Shown here piece after piece: positions 1 to 5,178 of a stretch of DNA of 5,361 nt. Below the pieces are notes generated by a model, which was given only the letters and a program-made list of their open reading frames with translations, was not told the origin of the DNA and searched no databases. The DNA lies in NCBI GenBank assembly GCA_025353525.1, contig JANXOO010000261.1, positions 1 through 5,361 on the forward strand. The letters run 5' to 3'. A program made the position numbers and the translations under genes. Within the stretch, counting starts at the first letter, position 1. Each line of letters opens with the position of its first letter. This stretch comes from Schlesneria sp. Lineage in GTDB: Bacteria; Planctomycetota; Planctomycetia; Planctomycetales; Planctomycetaceae.

Positions 1-88
1 AAATCAAACGTCGACAGTCACAGAGCATGACAGCCTTCCAACAAAAAGTCCAAGAATGCCGTAATACGTTCACTGGTTTACCTGTGAT

Positions 89-159
89 TTCAGCGTCCCG
101 TCCACCTGTTTGACGCTGAATTTATCAGGAATTGTCGGGAATACGAGATTCAGGTGGAC
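89..159 (+). promoter_or_regulatory. Interlocking inverted repeats, possible structured leader
   Basis: TTCAGCGTC at 89-97 is perfectly complementary to GACGCTGAA at 112-120, giving a 9-bp stem with a 14-nt loop. That loop contains GTCCACCTG (100-108), which is perfectly complementary to CAGGTGGAC at 151-159. The two pairings interlock like an H-type pseudoknot or could be alternatives. The 151-162 segment is itself a near palindrome (CAGGT, two bases, ACCTG), which might instead be a protein-binding dyad. The structure lies 115 nt upstream of the first start codon. Whether it is transcribed is unknown, and it overlaps the coding-like minus-strand frame, so the function is an inference. Confidence 0.3.
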
Positions 160-263
160 CTGGAACGTCTTTTCAGTCCCATTGAACTCACTTTTCTGAT
201 AGACTACGGATTCGTCAACGGAAACGCGGATCGCCGATTCGGACGGCGGTTGAATTGAATGCG

Positions 264-269
264 AAAGGA
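264..269 (+). promoter_or_regulatory. Ribosome binding site of the 86-aa gene
   Basis: AAAGGA lies 5 nt before the ATG at 275. It is the best Shine-Dalgarno match in the left part of the window and fixes both the start and the strand of the first gene, against the overlapping minus-strand frame. Confidence 0.6.
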
Positions 270-274
270 AACCT

Positions 275-535
275 ATGGCAAAGCAGTGGTTAAAACGATT
301 GACCGTCGCGCAGGCGGAAGCGGATAATTCGAATGAGAACATCGTTCCATTTGGCATCAAGAATTCTGAATGGGTAAGACTCGTCTCGAAAATTCGTGAC
401 GGAGACCAACTTTACGCCTACCGCGAGGCGCCTCCGCGCCACAGTCGGGCGTTCAAGAATGCAATCCCCTCCGAAGGTGTCGCTTTGGTTCGCGACGGAG
501 ATGTCGTCGCGCAAGTTGCGACGCGAGGCCGCTGA
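275..535 (+). CDS. Small conserved-looking hypothetical protein (86 aa)
   Basis: I do not recognise a named family with certainty. The ATG has a good ribosome binding site 5 nt upstream. The protein has no signal peptide or membrane segment, so it is probably cytoplasmic. Its second half has a pattern I associate with short uncharacterised bacterial proteins: a tryptophan-containing NSEWVRLVSKI helix (residues about 30-40), then a GDQLY turn (43-47), a PP pair (53-54), and a final GVALVRDGDVV strand-turn-strand (68-78). This looks like a small mixed alpha/beta fold. The C-terminus is basic (ATRGR). The stop (533-535) is 9 nt before the fhcA start, and fhcA lacks a well-placed ribosome binding site of its own. 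The two are therefore probably cotranscribed and perhaps translationally coupled. A role in C1 metabolism is only suggested by this context. Confidence in a real gene is good; the function is unknown. Confidence 0.75.
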   Translation: MAKQWLKRLTVAQAEADNSNENIVPFGIKNSEWVRLVSKIRDGDQLYAYREAPPRHSRAFKNAIPSEGVALVRDGDVVAQVATRGR

Positions 536-544
536 CAAGTCGCC

Positions 545-2224
545 ATGTCGCTTCTTCTTTTGCGAAATGGTACGGTTTACGACCCCTTAAACGGGGTCAA
601 TGGCGTTCAGCGCGATCTGTGGATCGCGGGCAGGCAAATCGTTGCTCCGCCTGCCGATCCTGCGGTTCGAGCGGATCGGGTCATTGACGCGGCAGGGCTG
701 GTCGTCATGCCAGGCGGTGTCGACATGCACTGCCACATTGCCGGACCAAAGGTCAACGCCGCCAGAAAAATGTTGCCCGAAGATCGGCGACGGTCCAAAC
801 CGATGCTGCGAACCGCGATCACCCGATCGGGCACGATCGGTAGTGTCCCCAGTACATTCGCGACGGGATACCTGTACGCAGGGCTCGGATACACAACGGC
901 CTTCGATGCGGCAATCCCGCCCCTGACCGCTCGACACGCGCACGAAGAGTTTCACGATACCCCGATGATCGACAAGGGATTTCTCGTTCTGGCGGGAAAC
1001 AATCACTTTGTCATGCAGAAGATCAAAAACGCCGAGCCGCATCTGGTGCAAGCATATCTCGGCTGGCTGCTACAGGCGACCAAAGGTTACGGGATCAAGG
1101 TCGTCAACCCGGGCGGGGTTGAAAACTGGAAACACCGCGCCAACGGAAACGTCAAAACACTCGACGAACCCGTCGACGGGTTCGGCATCACGCCACGAGA
1201 CATCCTGCGGGGAATCGCAACCGCAGTCGATGACCTGGGACTGCCTCATTCTGTTCACATTCACGGAAACAACCTGGGCCTGCCCGGTAACTGGACGACG
1301 ACACTGGATACCATGCATGCGATGGAAGGACATCGCGGACATTTGACGCATATCCAGTTCCACAGCTACGGCGGCGACCCTGATGACCAGTCGACATTCC
1401 GATCGGAAGTCCCCAGGCTGGCCGAATACGTGAACGCGCATTCGAATCTGACCGTCGATGTTGGACAGGTGATGTTCGGCCAGACAATTTCGATGACAGG
1501 CGACGGCCCGCTCGGTTATTACCTGCACCGGGTCACCGGTGGTAAATGGTTCAGCGGCGATATCGAGCAGGAAGCGGGTTGCGGTATTGTCCCGATTGTA
1601 TACAAGGAAAAAAGCGTCGTTCACGCCCTGCAATGGGCCGTCGGTCTTGAGTGGTACCTGCTGATCGACGACCCGTGGAAAATTGCGATGAGTACCGATC
1701 ATCCGAACGGAGCCTCGTTTTTGGCCTATCCGCAAATCATCGCGCTGTTGATGGACCGTACGCGCCGCGACGAAGCACTTGCGCGGTTGCCGGCCCGTAT
1801 CCGCGAAATTACAGTCCTTGGCCAACTCGAACGCGAATACACTCTGAACGAAATCGCGATCATCACGCGAGCAGCACCCGCCAGAATGCTGGGACTGACC
1901 CGCAAAGGTCACCTGGGTCCTGGTGCCGATGCCGATGTGACCATTTATACACCCGATACTGACATCGAGCGCATGTTCGAACTGCCCCGGTTCGTGATCA
2001 AGGCGGGCGAAATCCTGATTGAACAGGGCGAAATCCGGCGGACAATTGAAGGAGTGACGCTGCAAACGGCACCCGACTTCGATGCCGGCGTGATCCCCTC
2101 GATCCGCGAATGGTTCGATTCGAGTTACACCGTTCAGTTTCGCAATTACACGGTGGAAGATCACGAAGTCGGACCAACGGTCATCGAGCCGACGACGAAC
2201 AGCGGATCACATACGGCAAGATAA
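545..2224 (+). CDS. fhcA: Formyltransferase/hydrolase complex subunit A (formylmethanofuran dehydrogenase subunit A family)
   Basis: This 559-aa protein belongs to the amidohydrolase superfamily, FwdA/FmdA/FhcA branch. In bacteria the Fhc complex moves a formyl group from tetrahydromethanopterin to a methanofuran-type carrier, and subunit A hydrolyses the formyl carrier to formate in the cytoplasm. Visible features are a short N-terminal beta part (RNGTVYDPLNG, 7-17) and the metal motif GGVDMHCHIAGPK (57-69) with His62 and His64. Lys185 in GIKVVNPGG is the likely bridging carboxylysine position. Further ligand candidates are His238/His240 in SVHIHGNN, His269 in LTHIQFHSYGG, and Asp385 in AMSTDHPNGAS. 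The C-terminal composite beta part carries GHLGPGADADVTIY (456-468), typical of amidohydrolases. The length matches the family. The last 20 or so residues are polar and probably variable. The ATG at 545 has only a distant GAGG (525-528), which fits coupling to the preceding gene. The other subunits (B, C, D) are absent from the window. Assignment is confident; ligand roles are inferred from motif positions. Confidence 0.95.
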   Translation: MSLLLLRNGTVYDPLNGVNGVQRDLWIAGRQIVAPPADPAVRADRVIDAAGLVVMPGGVDMHCHIAGPKVNAARKMLPEDRRRSKPMLRTAITRSGTIGSVPSTFATGYLYAGLGYTTAFDAAIPPLTARHAHEEFHDTPMIDKGFLVLAGNNHFVMQKIKNAEPHLVQAYLGWLLQATKGYGIKVVNPGGVENWKHRANGNVKTLDEPVDGFGITPRDILRGIATAVDDLGLPHSVHIHGNNLGLPGNWTTTLDTMHAMEGHRGHLTHIQFHSYGGDPDDQSTFRSEVPRLAEYVNAHSNLTVDVGQVMFGQTISMTGDGPLGYYLHRVTGGKWFSGDIEQEAGCGIVPIVYKEKSVVHALQWAVGLEWYLLIDDPWKIAMSTDHPNGASFLAYPQIIALLMDRTRRDEALARLPARIREITVLGQLEREYTLNEIAIITRAAPARMLGLTRKGHLGPGADADVTIYTPDTDIERMFELPRFVIKAGEILIEQGEIRRTIEGVTLQTAPDFDAGVIPSIREWFDSSYTVQFRNYTVEDHEVGPTVIEPTTNSGSHTAR

Positions 2225-2243
2225 GGAAGATCTTATCTTCGCC
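2215..2243 (+). terminator. Stem-loop across the fhcA stop codon
   Basis: AAGATAAG (2218-2225) pairs perfectly with CTTATCTT (2232-2239) around a 6-nt loop. GGC (2215-2217) and GCC (2241-2243) extend the stem across one bulged C. The TAA stop lies inside the 5' arm. There is no clear T-run after the hairpin, so it is not a classic intrinsic terminator. It may be a 3'-end stabiliser or a weak terminator separating the fhcA unit from the next gene. Confidence 0.4.
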
Positions 2244-2245
2244 TC

Positions 2246-2316
2246 ATGGCAGATTTATGAATCCTGGATAGACTGCGCACCGTTGTCGACGAGTAGCCGC
2301 CGCATGTTCACGGCGG
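2246..2316 (+). promoter_or_regulatory. Candidate promoter and leader hairpin of the PepSY-like gene
   Basis: The gap between fhcA and the next gene holds a weak sigma70-like pair: ATGGCA (2246-2251) and TAGACT (2269-2274) with a 17-bp spacer, each matching consensus at 4 of 6 bases. Downstream, CCGCCG (2297-2302) and CGGCGG (2311-2316) form a 6-bp GC-rich hairpin with an 8-nt loop, in what would be the 5' leader. Planctomycete promoters are poorly matched by the E. coli consensus, so the promoter call is tentative. Confidence 0.2.
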
Positions 2317-2339
2317 ACTCCGGCAAACGGTTTTAACCT

Positions 2340-2344
2340 GGGAG
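2340..2344 (+). promoter_or_regulatory. Ribosome binding site of the PepSY-like gene
   Basis: GGGAG lies 7 nt before the ATG at 2352, a standard Shine-Dalgarno spacing. It supports this start, which also gives a complete signal peptide. Confidence 0.65.
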
Positions 2345-2351
2345 CGATCCG

Positions 2352-2849
2352 ATGCGTCATGTTTTGTTTTGCGCGGTGGCACTGTTTTCGATGAGCCTTT
2401 TGGCAGGGACACGTGACCTGCGAGCAGAAGAAGTAAAAGTACCACTCGATAAATTGCCAAAAGTGGTGGTGGAAGCGGTCAAGAAAAAATTCCCCGGTGC
2501 GGAACTCATTTCGGCCACTTCCGAGAAAGAAGACAAAGAACTGAAATACGAGGTAACGATCAAGGACAAAGGCAAGAAAATCGATGTGACCGTTGAAGAA
2601 GATGGAGACATTGAAGGTTTCGAACGGGAAATCGACGTGAAAGATCTTCCAAAAGCCGTCTTGAAAACGCTCGAAGAAAAATACCCCAGGATGACACTCA
2701 AGTCGGCCGAAGCCGTCTACGAAATCGAAGATTCGAAAGAAGAACTCGAATATTACGAAGTCCTGATCGTCACTGCCGACAAGAAAGAAATCGAAGTCAA
2801 AATCGAAGCCGACGGGAAATTCAAGGAAGAAGAAAAATCTGACGAATAG
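2352..2849 (+). CDS. Secreted protein with two tandem PepSY-like repeats
   Basis: This 165-aa protein begins with a signal peptide: the MRH start, a hydrophobic core at about residues 4-20, and a likely cleavage after LRA at residue 25. It should therefore act outside the cytoplasmic membrane. The mature part is two copies of the same unit. Repeat 1 spans about 31-88 and repeat 2 about 95-157. Each has an LPKxV helix start (LDKLPKVVVEAV, VKDLPKAVLKTL), a KFPG or KYPR turn, a YEV strand, a KKIDV or KKEIEV strand, and an EDGDI or EADGKF turn. This is the pattern of the PepSY-like (beta-lactamase-inhibitor-protein-like) fold. The protein is extremely rich in Lys and Glu, and the C-terminus is acidic (EEEKSDE). 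PepSY-type proteins often sit beside OmpR-type two-component systems, as here, where the regulator starts 186 bp downstream. A role as modulator or target of that system is likely but unproven. The ligand is unknown. Confidence 0.88.
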   Translation: MRHVLFCAVALFSMSLLAGTRDLRAEEVKVPLDKLPKVVVEAVKKKFPGAELISATSEKEDKELKYEVTIKDKGKKIDVTVEEDGDIEGFEREIDVKDLPKAVLKTLEEKYPRMTLKSAEAVYEIEDSKEELEYYEVLIVTADKKEIEVKIEADGKFKEEEKSDE

Positions 2850-2871
2850 TCACTGCACCCCGATGCGTGGA

Positions 2872-2945
2872 CGATAGCGCAATGGTACTCACTTTGTCGA
2901 AACGACAAGGTAGCCCGAAGTGAGTGCCATTGGGCGATAGCGCCC
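2872..2945. repeat. Nested inverted-repeat element flanked by a 9-bp direct repeat
   Basis: CAATGGTACTCACTT (2880-2894) is the reverse complement of AAGTGAGTGCCATTG (2918-2932) at 14 of 15 positions, and the one mismatch would be a U-G pair in RNA. Inside it, TTGTCG (2894-2899) and CGACAA (2903-2908) form a perfect hairpin with an AAA loop. An asymmetric GGTAGCCCG segment remains on the 3' side. CGATAGCGC occurs exactly at 2872-2880 and again at 2935-2943. The right copy is itself in a hairpin, GGGCG/CGCCC (2932-2936, 2941-2945). The layout suits a REP- or MITE-like extragenic element, with the direct repeat as a possible target-site duplication. A role in termination or mRNA stability after the PepSY-like gene is also possible. 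The element contains no ORF of note. Confidence 0.6.
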
Positions 2946-2971
2946 AGTCCGTTGAAGTGACGAAAATCGAT

Positions 2972-3006
2972 CCGGGTTTGCTGTTTCAGCGCCCGGGATA
3001 TCTTTT
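2972..3006 (+). terminator. Stem-loop before the regulator gene, terminator- or attenuator-like
   Basis: CCGGG (2972-2976) pairs with CCCGG (2992-2996). Inside, GCTG (2980-2983) pairs with CAGC (2987-2990) around a TTT loop, with a small internal loop between the two stems. A TTTT run follows at 3003-3006, 6 nt after the stem, further than usual for an intrinsic terminator. The same stretch could hold a weak promoter (TTGCTG 2978-2983, TATCTT 2999-3004, 15-bp spacer). The site may end PepSY-like transcripts or attenuate readthrough into the regulator gene. Confidence 0.3.
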
Positions 3007-3035
3007 GGAAGCTGTCATCATCACATTGAGTCGCG

Positions 3036-3716
3036 ATGGGCATCCATATTCTTGTGATCGAAGACGAAGACGAAATTGCCGACTTTCTTGTGCGGGGGTT
3101 GCGGGAAGAAGGTTTTACTGTCGAACGAGCGTCAAACGGCGATGATGGTTGGTTCCGCCTGAAAACCGGTGAATGGGATGTTGTGCTGCTCGACTGGTGG
3201 TTGCCTGGAATCGACGGATTGACGCTTCTGAAACGGTTTCGCCAGGTCGACAGGACAACTCCTGTTCTGTTTCTGACCGCACGTGACGCGGTTTCCGATC
3301 GCGTGCAAGGTCTGGATCACGGTGCTGACGACTACCTGTGCAAACCGTTTGCGTTCAACGAACTGCTCGCTCGAATCCGCGTCATGTCTCGTCGGCGCGA
3401 TCAGATTCTTGCGACCGAACTGAATTCTTTGGATATCAGCATCGACCTCACCACACAGCGCGTCGAACGCAACGGGCACCAGCTCGATCTGACCGGGAAA
3501 GAGTATTCGCTTCTCGTTTTTTTGATGCGGCACGCCGGGGATGTTCTGACTCGGACGCGGATTTACGAGCACGTTTGGGACGAGCGATACGACGGAATTT
3601 CCAATTCGCTGGAAGTCCATATTATGGAACTACGCAAGAAACTCGAAGGACACGGACCGCGCATCATCCACACGCTCCGCAATCGGGGCTACGTTTTTGC
3701 AAATCGACCGGGGTGA
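3036..3716 (+). CDS. OmpR/PhoB-family response regulator
   Basis: This is a 226-aa transcription regulator of the usual length for the family. The N-terminal receiver domain (about 3-117) has the acidic pocket Glu9/Asp10 in VIEDEDE, the phospho-acceptor Asp53 in LLDWWLPGIDG, Thr81 in FLTARD, and Tyr100 and Lys103 in DDYLCKPF. A short linker leads to a winged-helix DNA-binding domain (about 131-224) with LTGKEYSLLVFL, the HVWDERYD segment, the recognition-helix region SNSLEVHIMELRKKL and the closing wing RNRGYVF. All catalytic positions are intact. The sequence style is close to CusR/QseB-like regulators, but I cannot name an ortholog. The start ATG has only a weak GAG at 3028-3030, and no better in-frame start is evident. 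The gene lies just upstream of its kinase, with a 4-nt gap to that start, so the pair is an operon. It probably also regulates the adjacent PepSY-like gene, which is an inference. Confidence 0.95.
   Translation: MGIHILVIEDEDEIADFLVRGLREEGFTVERASNGDDGWFRLKTGEWDVVLLDWWLPGIDGLTLLKRFRQVDRTTPVLFLTARDAVSDRVQGLDHGADDYLCKPFAFNELLARIRVMSRRRDQILATELNSLDISIDLTTQRVERNGHQLDLTGKEYSLLVFLMRHAGDVLTRTRIYEHVWDERYDGISNSLEVHIMELRKKLEGHGPRIIHTLRNRGYVFANRPG
3710..3716 (+). promoter_or_regulatory. Ribosome binding site deciding the kinase TTG start
   Basis: GGGGTGA, made from the last bases of the regulator gene including its TGA stop, sits 4 nt before TTG at 3721 (7 nt from the G-run). It favours this TTG over the in-frame TTG at 3697 and the ATG at 3745. 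Termination on the regulator and initiation on the kinase would be directly coupled. Confidence 0.55.
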
Positions 3717-3720
3717 CCGA

Positions 3721-5178
3721 TTGACTCTCACAAATCGCCTCTCGATGTTTTTTCTGATCACCCTGGGGGCGGTTCTGGTCGGGTTTTCAATGGCGTTGCT
3801 CGTCATCGCCAATGCCTTTCTGCACAAACAGGTCGACGAGCGACTGGATGCGGCGCTCAATACACTCGGGGCCGCCGCCGATGTCGGTCCAGAAGGGGTC
3901 GAATGGGAATTTGACGAGCGACCGGCACTGATGAAGGCCGCTGCGTCACAAGAGAACGTTGCGTGGCGAGTGAGCGACGATCGTGATGGCACCGTCGACA
4001 GTGATCGGCAGCCAGGAACGGTCGAAATGCTGACGAATGCCTTACAAACGTTGTCCTCCCGCAAGCAAACGACAGCTCGACTGGACTGGAACGGTGTTGG
4101 TTGGCAAATCGGCCATCGACGGCTGCACCAGACCCAATCAACATCGGGCGAACTGGCAGATCCGATTCGATCGGACGACGGCCTCAGATACTCAATGCTG
4201 ACGATCACGGTCGGGATTTCGCTGAAACCCGTTCACACCATTGTGCGCAAGCTCGGTTTAAGCCTGGTCGGAATTTCGCTGGCAATCTGGCTATCGGCAC
4301 TCGTCATCGGGCATTTCGTCAGTCGCCGGGCGCTGTTGCCTGTGACCCGGATGGCAGTCGCTGCGCGGGAAATGAGCGTCGATGACCTTGGCCAGCGGCT
4401 GCCAGGTTCAGCATCTGGCGACGAACTTGACGACCTCAGTGGCGCATTCAATAGCCTTCTGGATCGCCTGCAGGAATCGTTCGAACGACAACGCGGTTTT
4501 ACGGGAGACGCGTCGCATCAACTGAGGACACCGCTGACCGCCATGCTGGGTCAGGTCGAGGTGGCGCTGCGTCGCGAACGGCCAGCTGACGAATATCACC
4601 GGGTGCTGGAATCCGTTCACCACAGCGCCCGTCAACTGCGATCGATCGTGGAGTCGTTACTGTTTCTCTCGCGAGCCGACGCCGAAGCAATACTCGACAA
4701 TCTTGAAGTCATCACACTGACCGAATTTCTGACGGTATACATTCAAAATCGTCCGAAGGATTTGCGGACAGAAGATCTTCGTTTCAAATCCGGTGACACA
4801 GGTTCTGATAAAGTCAGAGCGCAACCGGTGATGCTGGCGGAACTGATGAATATCCTGATCGATAATGCCTGCAAATTCAGCGAGCCGAAAACACCGATCG
4901 ACGTTCGCATCGTGAATGAAGGGCAATCGGTCAGCATTCAGGTTGAAGACCGAGGTTGCGGAATCGGCGAAAACGACATCACGTCCGTTTTCACGCCGTT
5001 CTTTCGATCGACAGCTGTCCGCCAGCGCGGGATTGAAGGGACCGGACTTGGACTTTCGATCGCAAAACGATTGACCGAAGCGTTCGGAGGAACATTGAGT
5101 GTCACCAGTCATGTCGGTCACGGAAGTTGCTTCACAGTCACGTTACCCCTGGTAACCCGTGTCCTGCGCAAACCCTGA
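3721..5178 (+). CDS. Membrane sensor histidine kinase of the OmpR-type pair
   Basis: The protein is 485 aa from TTG at 3721; an in-frame TTG at 3697 would add 8 residues. I prefer 3721 because of the overlapping ribosome binding site and because it gives the common kinase opening TLTNRLSMFF. Order of parts: TM1 at about 9-35; an extracytoplasmic sensor region of about 140 residues with no recognised fold; TM2 at about 178-200; HAMP at about 200-254; and a HisKA domain with phospho-acceptor His266 in DASHQLRTPL. The HATPase_c domain has an N box with Asn382 (ILIDNACKF), a G1 box DRGCGIG (410-416), an F-box-like FTPFFRS, a G2 box GTGLGLSIAKR (440-450) and a final GHGSCFTVTLPL. All motifs needed for autophosphorylation are intact. 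The partner is the regulator immediately upstream. The exported PepSY-like protein encoded before them is a candidate to touch the sensor region. The layout resembles metal- or envelope-stress sensors, but the signal cannot be read from the sequence. Confidence 0.94.
   Translation: MTLTNRLSMFFLITLGAVLVGFSMALLVIANAFLHKQVDERLDAALNTLGAAADVGPEGVEWEFDERPALMKAAASQENVAWRVSDDRDGTVDSDRQPGTVEMLTNALQTLSSRKQTTARLDWNGVGWQIGHRRLHQTQSTSGELADPIRSDDGLRYSMLTITVGISLKPVHTIVRKLGLSLVGISLAIWLSALVIGHFVSRRALLPVTRMAVAAREMSVDDLGQRLPGSASGDELDDLSGAFNSLLDRLQESFERQRGFTGDASHQLRTPLTAMLGQVEVALRRERPADEYHRVLESVHHSARQLRSIVESLLFLSRADAEAILDNLEVITLTEFLTVYIQNRPKDLRTEDLRFKSGDTGSDKVRAQPVMLAELMNILIDNACKFSEPKTPIDVRIVNEGQSVSIQVEDRGCGIGENDITSVFTPFFRSTAVRQRGIEGTGLGLSIAKRLTEAFGGTLSVTSHVGHGSCFTVTLPLVTRVLRKP

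Larger units (their letters stand above)
1..274. other. Upstream region without a convincing gene
   Basis: No plus-strand gene is supported here. Two plus frames are open from the left edge, one to a TAA at 62-64 and one to a TGA at 111-113. Either could be the tail of an upstream gene, but neither tail is recognisable. On the minus strand a frame is open from about 360 down to a TGA at 70-72. Its part between about 250 and 70 reads like a plausible protein C-terminus (alternating polar and hydrophobic residues, ordinary codons). Its only ATG starts lie inside the well-supported gene on the other strand, so I do not call it a gene. The region also holds the interlocking inverted repeats listed separately and the ribosome binding site of the first gene. 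Confidence 0.5.

Noticed and set aside
186..194. ACTCACTTT shared with the nested repeat element at 2887-2895
   Set aside because: A 9-base match between two places is expected many times by chance in 5 kb, and the surrounding palindrome is missing.
183..211. TTGAAC with TACGGA 17 bp downstream as a promoter for the small gene and fhcA
   Set aside because: The -10 candidate matches the consensus too poorly to support a call.
290..538. Minus-strand open frame opposite the 86-aa gene
   Set aside because: The plus-strand gene has a good ribosome binding site and sits directly upstream of fhcA. The minus frame has no ribosome site or recognisable motif.
1070..2164. Long minus-strand open frame of 364 codons opposite fhcA
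   Set aside because: It is fully antisense to a gene with clear family motifs, and its translation is rich in Arg, His, Cys and Gln as expected of a shadow frame.
2917..2960. Two GAAGTGA copies (2917-2923, 2954-2960) as a direct-repeat operator for the regulator
   Set aside because: Seven bases spaced 37 bp apart are not the roughly 10-11 bp spacing of OmpR-type half sites, and one copy is part of the inverted-repeat arm.
3517..3523. Run of seven T in the regulator gene as a slippage or frameshift site
   Set aside because: The frame is intact across it and the DNA-binding domain continues normally. No alternative-frame product is evident.
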